Shown here: one piece after another, positions 1-6,631 of the stretch
Layout of the letters: each line of letters opens with the position of its first letter
Numbering within the stretch: position 1 is the stretch's first letter
Origin: an uncultured Ruminococcus sp.
GTDB taxonomy: Bacteria; Bacillota; Clostridia; Oscillospirales; Ruminococcaceae
Reading direction: 5' to 3'
Length of the DNA stretch: 14,645 nt
Assembly (NCBI GenBank): GCA_900539095.1
Contig: UQAR01000056.1
Coordinates: 1-14,645 of the forward strand
The notes under the pieces: model-generated
What the model saw: only the letters and a program-made list of their open reading frames with translations
What the model was told of the DNA's origin: nothing
Database searches by the model: none
Made by a program: the position numbers and the translations under genes

Positions 1-70
1 AGTCGCAGGGCTTGTACGTGCCCGCAAGTATCTAAGACGCTTTCTACTTATACACGAAAAACACCTCTTT

Positions 71-91
71 TGTTGCATAAAAAATGCAACA
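71..91. repeat. Perfect inverted repeat, possible operator
   Basis: TGTTGCAT (71-78) is the exact reverse complement of ATGCAACA (84-91), around a five-A spacer. No T-run follows on either strand, so a terminator is unlikely. A related half-site (ATGTTGCC, 101-108) and a related pair at 282-309 suggest a repeated protein-binding motif. Function is inferred only from symmetry and recurrence. Confidence 0.4.
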
Positions 92-281
92 ATTAATGAA
101 ATGTTGCCAAATTAAAATATAAATCATTTGTTTGTACAATTTGACAGGACGTTTTTTGTGCGGAGTGACGATAGAATGTTATGGTTTGGTGTGGTCGGAG
201 ATTGGGTATGGGGTGCATAGAAATGATGTGTGTTATGGAGCAGTGGTTAGGTGCGAAAACGTTTGAGAAAAGATAAATTTT

Positions 282-309
282 TGTTACATATTCTGTAATA
301 AATGCAACA
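282..309. repeat. Second, imperfect TGTTnCAT/ATGCAACA inverted repeat
   Basis: TGTTACAT (282-289) and ATGCAACA (302-309) are reverse complements except at one position, with a 12-base spacer. The arms match those of the perfect palindrome at 71-91. It lies about 90 bases upstream of the -35 box of the AAA+ ATPase gene, where an activator or repressor could bind. The remainder of 1-446 holds no convincing gene. Confidence 0.33.
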
Positions 310-397
310 GATTAACGGTTAAATTTTATGACTTTAATACAGAATAACTAAAATATTTTCGCTTGTTTGTGTAAGCTGCTAAATCTTGTATTGACTA

Positions 398-426
398 TTG
401 ACTTTAATTTGGAGATAGTTTATAAT
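398..426 (+). promoter_or_regulatory. Sigma-A promoter of the MoxR-type ATPase gene
   Basis: A -35 TTGACT (398-403) and a perfect -10 TATAAT (421-426) are separated by 17 bases. A second TTGACT lies at 391-396, in tandem. Transcription should begin near 433, leaving a leader of about 68 bases. Confidence 0.75.
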
Positions 427-445
427 AAAACAGTGAAGATGTTTG

Positions 446-486
446 TGTGCGGCATACTCTTTCGTTCACATTTTTAACGCCGCACA
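446..486 (+). promoter_or_regulatory. 5' leader hairpin abutting the ribosome site
   Basis: TGTGCGGC (446-453) pairs perfectly with GCCGCACA (479-486), enclosing a 25-base loop. The stem ends at the first base of the Shine-Dalgarno sequence AGAGGAG (486-492). It could stabilise the mRNA 5' end or modulate ribosome access. There is no T-run, so it is not a terminator. Confidence 0.45.
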
Positions 487-500
487 GAGGAGAAATGATT

Positions 501-2027
501 ATGAATATTAAAGACGCAAAACAACAGATCCTTAATGCGATACAAGCTTACCTCATCAAAGATGAGTTCGGCGACTACCGCATAAGTATAGAACATCAAA
601 GACCAGTGTTCCTGCTGGGTGCACCTGGTATCGGTAAGACCGCTATCATGGAGCAGATTGCTCAGGAAACGGGCGTAAACCTTGTTACATACTCAATGTC
701 ACACCACACGAGAGAGTCTGCTCTCGGTCTGCCTGTTATCGTGCACAGAAACTACACCGGTGCTGATGTGCAGATATCTGAATATACCATGAGTGAGATC
801 GTGGCTACTCTTTATGACACTATCGAGGCGACCGGCATCAAAGAGGGTATACTCTTCCTCGATGAGATCAACTGCGTTTCTGAGTCACTTGCTCCTGCTA
901 TGCTCCAGTTCTTGCAGTACAAGGTTTTCGGACTTCATCAGGTGCCGGCAGGTTGGGTAGTCGTTACGGCCGGTAACCCGCCTGAGTTCAACAAGTCAGT
1001 TTCTGAGTTCGATATCGTTACTCTCGACCGTGTTAAGAGAGTTGAATGTCAGCCTGATTTCGGCGTTTGGAAAGAATATGCTTACTATGCAGGCGTTCAC
1101 CCTGCTGTTATATCATACCTTGAGCTGCACCCTGACCACTATTATATGGTAGACGCAAGCGACAAGAACAACTATCGCTTTGTTACCGCCCGTGGCTGGG
1201 AGGACCTTTCAGAAATGATGCAGCTTTATGAGGAGAGCGGCATACTTGTTGACCACGCTCTGACGGCTCAGTATGTTCAGAACCCTGAGTTCTCAAAGGG
1301 CTTTGCTGAGTATTATGACAGGTTCAACTACTACCGTGAGAAATATGACGTTGACTCTATCCTTGAGGGCGGCATAACTGCTCAGAACGTTGCTGACGCA
1401 AGAGCGGCGGGCACTGAGGAGGCTGTGGCTCTTATGAACCTGCTCATGGACGGTATCACGTTCACAATGAGAAGTTGTATTCAGATGGAGAAAATGATAA
1501 GACTTATCCACCCAAGAATGGAAGATATCCTTGTGAAGATAAACAATGGTCTGTCATGCCGTCAGATAATCAGTGAGCACATCATGGACTGCAACAAGAA
1601 CCTTGACAAGGCGGTAAGAGCGAGAAATATCTCGCCTTCCAACAAGAAGATACAGCACTGGATACTTCACAATCTGGAGGCTTATCTTGACAAGTGCACG
1701 AATGAGGGAAGAGATAACAAGAACCGCTGCACGGTCATTTTGCAGAATGCTTTCAACAATCTTCTCCATGGTGCTAACAATGTTACTCAGCAGTCTATGA
1801 GGGGTCTGAAATTTGCTTTTGACTTCCTTGAGAATGCTTACGGTGCAGACAGTGCTATCATGAAGAAGTTCATTGAAGAGCTGAGGATAAACTGCCACAC
1901 GACAAACTTTATCAAGAAGTACGGTTCAGAGCAGTTCTACAGACTGGCGGGCGAGCCTGTTCAGCAGCCTACATACAATAATCTGTATGACCTCAACCTT
2001 ACTGACTGCCTTATCGAGCAGGAATAA
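501..2027 (+). CDS. MoxR-type AAA+ ATPase with long C-terminal extension
   Basis: The 508-residue protein has an N-terminal AAA+ module. It shows Walker A GAPGIGKT (40-47), Walker B ILFLDE (117-122), a sensor-1 asparagine in AGNPPE (N159) and an LDRVKR segment (175-180) holding the likely arginine finger. These are typical of the MoxR group, ATPases that remodel or load cofactors into partner proteins, commonly with a VWA-domain partner. About 320 residues follow the core; they look largely helical and charged, make the protein longer than most MoxR members (about 300-350), and I recognise no domain there. ATG 501 is chosen because AGAGGAG (486-492) sits 8 bases upstream; a GTG at 447 is in frame but lies in the leader hairpin. 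It has its own promoter, and no VWA gene is adjacent in this window. The substrate is unknown. No signal peptide or membrane segment is seen, so it is probably cytoplasmic. Confidence 0.85.
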   Translation: MNIKDAKQQILNAIQAYLIKDEFGDYRISIEHQRPVFLLGAPGIGKTAIMEQIAQETGVNLVTYSMSHHTRESALGLPVIVHRNYTGADVQISEYTMSEIVATLYDTIEATGIKEGILFLDEINCVSESLAPAMLQFLQYKVFGLHQVPAGWVVVTAGNPPEFNKSVSEFDIVTLDRVKRVECQPDFGVWKEYAYYAGVHPAVISYLELHPDHYYMVDASDKNNYRFVTARGWEDLSEMMQLYEESGILVDHALTAQYVQNPEFSKGFAEYYDRFNYYREKYDVDSILEGGITAQNVADARAAGTEEAVALMNLLMDGITFTMRSCIQMEKMIRLIHPRMEDILVKINNGLSCRQIISEHIMDCNKNLDKAVRARNISPSNKKIQHWILHNLEAYLDKCTNEGRDNKNRCTVILQNAFNNLLHGANNVTQQSMRGLKFAFDFLENAYGADSAIMKKFIEELRINCHTTNFIKKYGSEQFYRLAGEPVQQPTYNNLYDLNLTDCLIEQE

Positions 2028-2052
2028 GACTTATATTTGAAGAATTATCATA

Positions 2053-2116
2053 CGGGCGAACACATTTTGCCATACATTGTATTTGTTACATTGTAGGGGC
2101 GAACAGTGTTCGCCCG
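2053..2116. repeat. TGTAGGGG palindromic repeat, copy A, with extra half-arm
   Basis: TGTAGGGG (2092-2099) leads into a hairpin, GGGCGAAC (2097-2104) with GTTCGCCC (2108-2115) around a 3-base loop. An additional upstream arm, CGGGCGAACAC (2053-2063), is the exact reverse complement of GTGTTCGCCCG (2106-2116), so two mutually exclusive stems are possible. It lies between the ATPase gene and the activase promoter and may act as a weak terminator or mRNA 3' end. Related copies are at 6579-6602, 14464-14490 and 14590-14635. Confidence 0.7.
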
Positions 2117-2174
2117 CTTTGTTTTGTGCAAAGTTTTGCGGTAAAACGCATACATATTTGTTAATATAAAAAGC

Positions 2175-2203
2175 TTGTATTTTGCGAAAAAGTATGTTAT
2201 AAT
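2175..2203 (+). promoter_or_regulatory. Extended -10 promoter of the activase/dehydratase operon
   Basis: TTGTAT (2175-2180) is separated by 17 bases from TATAAT (2198-2203), with an extended -10 TG at 2195-2196. The start point should fall near 2210, giving a short leader. Confidence 0.7.
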
Positions 2204-2242
2204 AACTAGGAATGTATAAACGAATATCAGTGAGGTTTTACT

Positions 2243-5221
2243 ATGAGCAAGATTTATGACTTAGGTATAGACGTAGGCTCGACCACGGTCAAGACCGTTA
2301 TTCTTGACGAGGGTGAGTTTATTTATAACAAATATGAAAGACATTTTTCAAAGGTAAGGGAAACGGTCGCTGAGCAGCTGCGTGCTATCAGAGAGCTTTA
2401 TCCTGAGGACAAGTTCAGGATAGCCATAACAGGTTCGGCCGGTCTTGGAATCGCTGAGGCGAGCGGCATTTCTTTTGTGCAGGAGGTTTTCTCTGCGTTT
2501 ATCGCTGTAAACAAGAAATACCCGAAGGCTGACGTTGTTGTGGAACTTGGCGGAGAGGACGCTAAGATAATCTTCCTCACAGGCGGCGTTGAACAGCGTA
2601 TGAACGGTTCATGTGCTGGCGGTACTGGTGCGTTCATAGACCAAATGGCAGGACTTTTGGGCGTTACGCCTGACGAGATGAACGACCTTGCTCTCAAGGC
2701 GGAAAAGACTTATCCTATTGCGTCAAGATGCGGAGTTTTCGCTAAATCCGACATTCAGCCGCTGCTCAATCAGGGTGCGAGAAAAGAGGACATATCTGCG
2801 TCTATCTTTCAGGCTGTTGTGGATCAGACTGTTTCAGGTCTGGCACAGGGCAGAAAGATCGGCGGTCAGGTGCTTTTCCTTGGCGGTCCGCTTACATATC
2901 TCAGTGCACTGAGAAAGGCTTTCAGGACTACTTTGGACCTTGATGAGGAACACGCTATACTTCCTGAAAAATCTTCCTGCTATATGGCTTTCGGTGCGGC
3001 TCTTCATGCTGACACGCTGGCGGAGGAAATGACTATAGATGAGGCTATCGACAAGATAGTGAACGCAAAGGCGACGGACAATATCGTTGTAGGCAAGCCG
3101 CTGTTTGCAAGCCGTGAGGAATACAACGCTTTTGTGGAAAGGCACAAGAAGTCTGACCTTAAATATGAGGATATAAGAACATACAAGGGCGACGCTTATC
3201 TTGGCATCGACGCAGGTTCGACCACCACAAAGCTTGTGCTCATCACTCCTGACGGAAAGCTGCTTTATCAGCACTACTGCTCAAACAAGGGTCAGCCGCT
3301 GGATATAATCGCTGCAAAACTGGAGGAGATATACAATCTTGCTACCCCTGAGCTAAACATCAGGGCGTCTGCGGTAACAGGCTACGGAGAGGATCTTATA
3401 AAGGCCGGTCTTGGTGTAGACTACGGTATAGTTGAAACGGTGGCACACTATAAGGCTGCGGCTTATTTCTGTCCTGATGTTGACTTTATCATCGACATCG
3501 GCGGACAGGATATAAAGTGCTTTAAGATAAAGAACAATGCTATCGACAGCATTATGCTAAACGAGGCCTGCTCATCGGGATGCGGCTCGTTCATTCAGAC
3601 TTTTGCAGGTGCAATGGGATATGACATTGCGGAGTTTGCAAGGCTTGGTCTGTTTGCAAAAGCACCTGTGGAACTGGGTTCAAGATGCACGGTGTTCATG
3701 AACTCGTCTGTAAAGCAGGCACAGAAGGACGGTGCGTCTGTGGAGGATATCTCTGCTGGACTTTCTTCGTCTATCATCAAGAACGCTGTTTACAAGGTAA
3801 TAAGAGCAAAGTCTATTGACGAACTTGGCAAGAACATAGTTGTTCAGGGCGGAACGTTCCTTAATGACGCTGTGCTCAGGTCATTTGAAATGGAGCTTGG
3901 CAGAAACGTTATAAGACCTGCCATTGCGGGACTTATGGGTGCGTTCGGCTGTGCACTTTTCGCTAAGGAAAAGTCAAAGGGCGAGAGTGGTACTTCAAAG
4001 GTGCTCACAAAGGCACAGCTTGAAGAGTTCGCTTACAATTCAAGAGCCGTTCAGTGCGGAGGCTGCGGTGCACACTGCAACCTTACTATAATAAGATTCA
4101 ACGACGGCAGAAGATTCACTTCAGGAAACCGCTGCGAAAAGGGTGCGGGAATAAAGATAACTGACAGAACGGAAAACATGATCGAGTATAAGTACAACAA
4201 GATACTCTCTTATGCTGACAACAAGCCTGAAAAGACTATTGCCAAAGTGGGACTGCCGCTGGCACTGTCTTATTATGACCTTATGCCGTTCTTCTCAACG
4301 CTGCTCACAAGCCTTGGCTTTGAGGTGGTGCTGTCTGAGGAGTCAACGAGAGATACATATTACAAGGGTCAGCAGACTATTCCGTCTGACACGGTATGTT
4401 ATCCTGCAAAGCTTTGTCACGGTCATATAGAGAGCCTGCTTGACAAGGGCGTGGACTTTATCTTCTATCCTTGCATGAGCTACAACGCTGACGAGGGTCA
4501 GTCGGATAACCATTACAACTGTCCTGTTGTTGCTTATTATCCTGAGCTTTTAAAGGCGAATAATGACAAGCTGACTGACGATAATTTCATCATGCCTTAT
4601 CTTGACATAAACATCAAAAAGCACGTTGCAAAGGCTATGGCGAGGGCACTTTCAAAGTATAACATAACTGCAAAGCAGGTGCTTGAAGTGCTCAACAAGG
4701 CTTACTCTGAGCAGGTGAGATACCGCAGGGACATTGAGGCTAAGGCTCAGGAGATAATCGCTGAGGCAAGGGCTAAGGGTCAGAAGATAATCGTGCTGGC
4801 AGGCAGACCTTATCACATCGACCCTGAGATAAACCACGGAATACACAAGCTTATCGCATCGCTTGGCTTTGCAGTCATCACTGAGGACAGCGTGGCAATG
4901 AAGGTGGACACTCCTGCCCTTGACGTTCTCAATCAGTGGACTTATCACTCAAGGCTTTACAGGGCGGCAGAGTATGTTTGCGAGAACGATGATATGCAGC
5001 TTGTTCAGCTTGTATCGTTCGGCTGCGGAATCGACGCTGTTACAACTGATGAGGTAAGAGCGATACTTGAAGAAAAGGGCAAGCTTTACACACAGCTTAA
5101 AATAGACGAGATAACGAATCTCGGTGCGGCTAAGATAAGACTTAGATCCCTTGCGGCTGCACTTGAAGAAAAAGAGGCTGCTGCAAATGCTGAAAAGAAT
5201 GTTGATAAGGAGGTAATGTAA
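2243..5221 (+). CDS. Tandem BadF/HgdC-type acyl-CoA dehydratase activase, DUF2229 type
   Basis: This 992-residue protein carries two ASKHA/BcrAD_BadFG ATPase modules. Phosphate-loop motifs are GIDVGSTTVK (8-17) and GIDAGSTTTK (321-330), with matching ELGGEDAK (101-108) and DIGGQDIK (418-425). Cluster cysteines C124/C163 and C443/C482 are each 39 residues apart, the spacing known for C127/C166 of HgdC, the ATP-driven activator of 2-hydroxyglutaryl-CoA dehydratase. A region with further cysteines (605, 608, 612, 631) may bind another cluster, and about 665-960 resembles the DUF2229 part of activase-related proteins. By family, it couples ATP hydrolysis to transfer of one low-potential electron to a partner iron-sulfur protein, presumably the next gene. 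ATG 2243 follows TGAGGT at 2231-2236. Many relatives carry the partner domain in the same chain. Cytoplasmic and oxygen-sensitive by inference; the substrate is unknown. Confidence 0.88.
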   Translation: MSKIYDLGIDVGSTTVKTVILDEGEFIYNKYERHFSKVRETVAEQLRAIRELYPEDKFRIAITGSAGLGIAEASGISFVQEVFSAFIAVNKKYPKADVVVELGGEDAKIIFLTGGVEQRMNGSCAGGTGAFIDQMAGLLGVTPDEMNDLALKAEKTYPIASRCGVFAKSDIQPLLNQGARKEDISASIFQAVVDQTVSGLAQGRKIGGQVLFLGGPLTYLSALRKAFRTTLDLDEEHAILPEKSSCYMAFGAALHADTLAEEMTIDEAIDKIVNAKATDNIVVGKPLFASREEYNAFVERHKKSDLKYEDIRTYKGDAYLGIDAGSTTTKLVLITPDGKLLYQHYCSNKGQPLDIIAAKLEEIYNLATPELNIRASAVTGYGEDLIKAGLGVDYGIVETVAHYKAAAYFCPDVDFIIDIGGQDIKCFKIKNNAIDSIMLNEACSSGCGSFIQTFAGAMGYDIAEFARLGLFAKAPVELGSRCTVFMNSSVKQAQKDGASVEDISAGLSSSIIKNAVYKVIRAKSIDELGKNIVVQGGTFLNDAVLRSFEMELGRNVIRPAIAGLMGAFGCALFAKEKSKGESGTSKVLTKAQLEEFAYNSRAVQCGGCGAHCNLTIIRFNDGRRFTSGNRCEKGAGIKITDRTENMIEYKYNKILSYADNKPEKTIAKVGLPLALSYYDLMPFFSTLLTSLGFEVVLSEESTRDTYYKGQQTIPSDTVCYPAKLCHGHIESLLDKGVDFIFYPCMSYNADEGQSDNHYNCPVVAYYPELLKANNDKLTDDNFIMPYLDINIKKHVAKAMARALSKYNITAKQVLEVLNKAYSEQVRYRRDIEAKAQEIIAEARAKGQKIIVLAGRPYHIDPEINHGIHKLIASLGFAVITEDSVAMKVDTPALDVLNQWTYHSRLYRAAEYVCENDDMQLVQLVSFGCGIDAVTTDEVRAILEEKGKLYTQLKIDEITNLGAAKIRLRSLAAALEEKEAAANAEKNVDKEVM

Positions 5222-6486
5222 TGGCTGAAAAGGAGATAAAACACCCAGGTTCTGACAGGGTAAAGAGATCCTATTTTGACAAGTCAAGACGTGAGGAATA
5301 TACTATACTTATACCTGATATGCTGCCGATACATTTCAAGCTTATCATGGCGATATACAAAAAATACGGCTATAACATGGAGCTTTTGCAAAACTGCTCA
5401 CGAAACGTTATAGACGAGGGACTTAAAAACACACATAATGACGCTTGCTATCCTGCACTGCTCGTTATCGGACAGTTCATGGACGCTCTCAAGAGCGGCA
5501 AGTATGATCTTGAGCACACGGCTCTGCTTATGTCGCAGACAGGCGGCGGCTGCCGTGCGTCAAACTACATTCATCTTATAAGAAAGGCACTGTCAACGCA
5601 GTTTCCGGAAGTGCCTGTTCTGTCGCTGAATTTCAGCGGACTTGAAAAGGACGCATCTATCGACATCACTCCGGGCATTGCCATGAAACTTATTTATGCT
5701 GTGCTTTATGGCGATATGCTCATGCTTTTGTACAATCAGTGCAAGCCTTATGAGATAGAGAAAAATTCCACTGACGAGTTGCTGGCAAGGTGGCAGCACA
5801 GGCTTGGAAAGTTGTTTGCTACGCCGAGCAAATATATGCACACAAAGAGCATTTACAACGCTATGCTGAAAGATTTTGCGGCACTGCCGAGGACAAAGGA
5901 GAAAAAGCCTAAGGTCGGTATCGTGGGTGAGATATATGTAAAGTATTCGCCTCTTGCGAACAATCACCTTAACGACTTCCTGCTGTCTGAGGGCTGTGAA
6001 CCTAACGTGCCGGGACTGTTGGACTTCGTGCTTTACTGTGCGTCGGACGCTATCAATGACGAAAAGCTTTATGACAAGAAAACGAGCCGCACGCTTATGT
6101 ACGGCATTGGTTATGACGTGCTTTACAAGTTCCAGAAACAGCAGATAAAGGTAATTAACGAGCAGGGCATTTTCCAGCCGCCGCATGATTTTGAGCACCT
6201 TAGAAAGTGTGCTGACAAGTACATCAGTCAGGGTGTTAAAATGGGTGAGGGCTGGCTCATCACTGCTGAAATGGCGGCTCTTGCGGAAACGGGCATAAAG
6301 AACATAATCTGCACTCAGCCGTTCGGCTGTTTGCCTAACCACATTGTGGCGAAGGGTATGTCGAGGACTATCAAGCAGGCTTATCCTGACGCAAACATAG
6401 TTGCTATCGACTATGACCCTGGTGCGACAAAGGTCAATCAGGAGAACCGTATCAAGCTTATGCTTGCTAATGCGGTCATGGATTAA
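5221..6486 (+). CDS. 2-hydroxyacyl-CoA dehydratase-like Fe-S protein (HGD-D family)
   Basis: The 421-residue protein resembles the HgdA/HgdB-type dehydratase component that accepts electrons from HgdC-like activases. Candidate cluster cysteines are C59, C76 (NDACYPA), C111 (in GGGCRASN), C364 and C370 (CTQPFGC). The chain matches the C-terminal part of single-chain activase-dehydratase proteins of about 1,400 residues; 992 plus 421 residues gives nearly that length. Its ATG overlaps the upstream stop by one base (TAATG), and AAGGAGG (5207-5213) lies 7 bases before it, so translation is coupled and the two proteins are probably made in similar amounts. No CoA-transferase, acyl-CoA dehydrogenase or electron-transfer flavoprotein gene is nearby, so a fermentative 2-hydroxyacid pathway is not supported. 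It could instead be an ATP-dependent reductase of another small substrate. Confidence 0.83.
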   Translation: MAEKEIKHPGSDRVKRSYFDKSRREEYTILIPDMLPIHFKLIMAIYKKYGYNMELLQNCSRNVIDEGLKNTHNDACYPALLVIGQFMDALKSGKYDLEHTALLMSQTGGGCRASNYIHLIRKALSTQFPEVPVLSLNFSGLEKDASIDITPGIAMKLIYAVLYGDMLMLLYNQCKPYEIEKNSTDELLARWQHRLGKLFATPSKYMHTKSIYNAMLKDFAALPRTKEKKPKVGIVGEIYVKYSPLANNHLNDFLLSEGCEPNVPGLLDFVLYCASDAINDEKLYDKKTSRTLMYGIGYDVLYKFQKQQIKVINEQGIFQPPHDFEHLRKCADKYISQGVKMGEGWLITAEMAALAETGIKNIICTQPFGCLPNHIVAKGMSRTIKQAYPDANIVAIDYDPGATKVNQENRIKLMLANAVMD

Positions 6487-6504
6487 TAGAGAACAGAAAG
6501 ATAA

Positions 6505-6545
6505 AACCCCCTCGGAGCTTGGCTCGGAGGGGGTTCTTTTTTTTT
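6505..6545. terminator. Bidirectional terminator between convergent operons
   Basis: AACCCCCTC (6505-6513) pairs with GAGGGGGTT (6527-6535). An inner GAGC/GCTC stem and a TTG loop lie past one G-G mismatch. A T-run follows at 6537-6545 on the plus strand. On the minus strand the stem is followed by TTTTATCTTTC, so it can also end the ABC operon transcript. Confidence 0.92.
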
Positions 6546-6578
6546 ACATAGTTTTGAAAATTGGTTAGTTTCTTCGAC

Positions 6579-6602
6579 GGGCGAACGCTGTTCGCCCCTA
6601 CA
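6579..6602. repeat. TGTAGGGG palindromic repeat, copy B (inverted)
   Basis: GGGCGAAC (6579-6586) pairs with GTTCGCCC (6590-6597) around GCT, followed by CCCCTACA (6595-6602). It is copy A in the opposite orientation, between two convergent operons. On the minus strand it lies just downstream of the permease stop codon, where it may protect the mRNA 3' end. Confidence 0.72.
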
Positions 6603-6631
6603 TATGCAGCCGTTTTTTGATGCAAACAGGT

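Noticed and set aside
1..35. Possible end of an upstream gene (a short frame ending in TAA at 33-35)
   Set aside because: Only about ten codons are visible, other frames are equally open, and nothing is recognisable.
141..177. TTGACA at 141-146 as a promoter
   Set aside because: The only -10-like sequence (TAGAAT, 172-177) is 25 bases away, too far for a normal promoter, and no gene follows in the expected place.
177..276. Two tiny open frames of 14-17 codons in the G-rich stretch before the MoxR gene
   Set aside because: No ribosome sites and no reason beyond an open frame to call them genes.
447..500. N-terminal extension of the MoxR gene from a GTG at 447
   Set aside because: These codons overlap the leader hairpin, there is no good ribosome site before 447, and AGAGGAG is ideally placed for ATG 501.
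2834..3274. 146-codon antisense open frame in the activase gene
   Set aside because: It is antisense to conserved ATPase motifs and shows no start signals.
5593..6342. 249-codon open frame antisense to the dehydratase gene
   Set aside because: It lies wholly inside a well-supported conserved gene, has no ribosome site, and its product is Arg/His/Leu-rich without a recognisable domain, as expected for a shadow frame.
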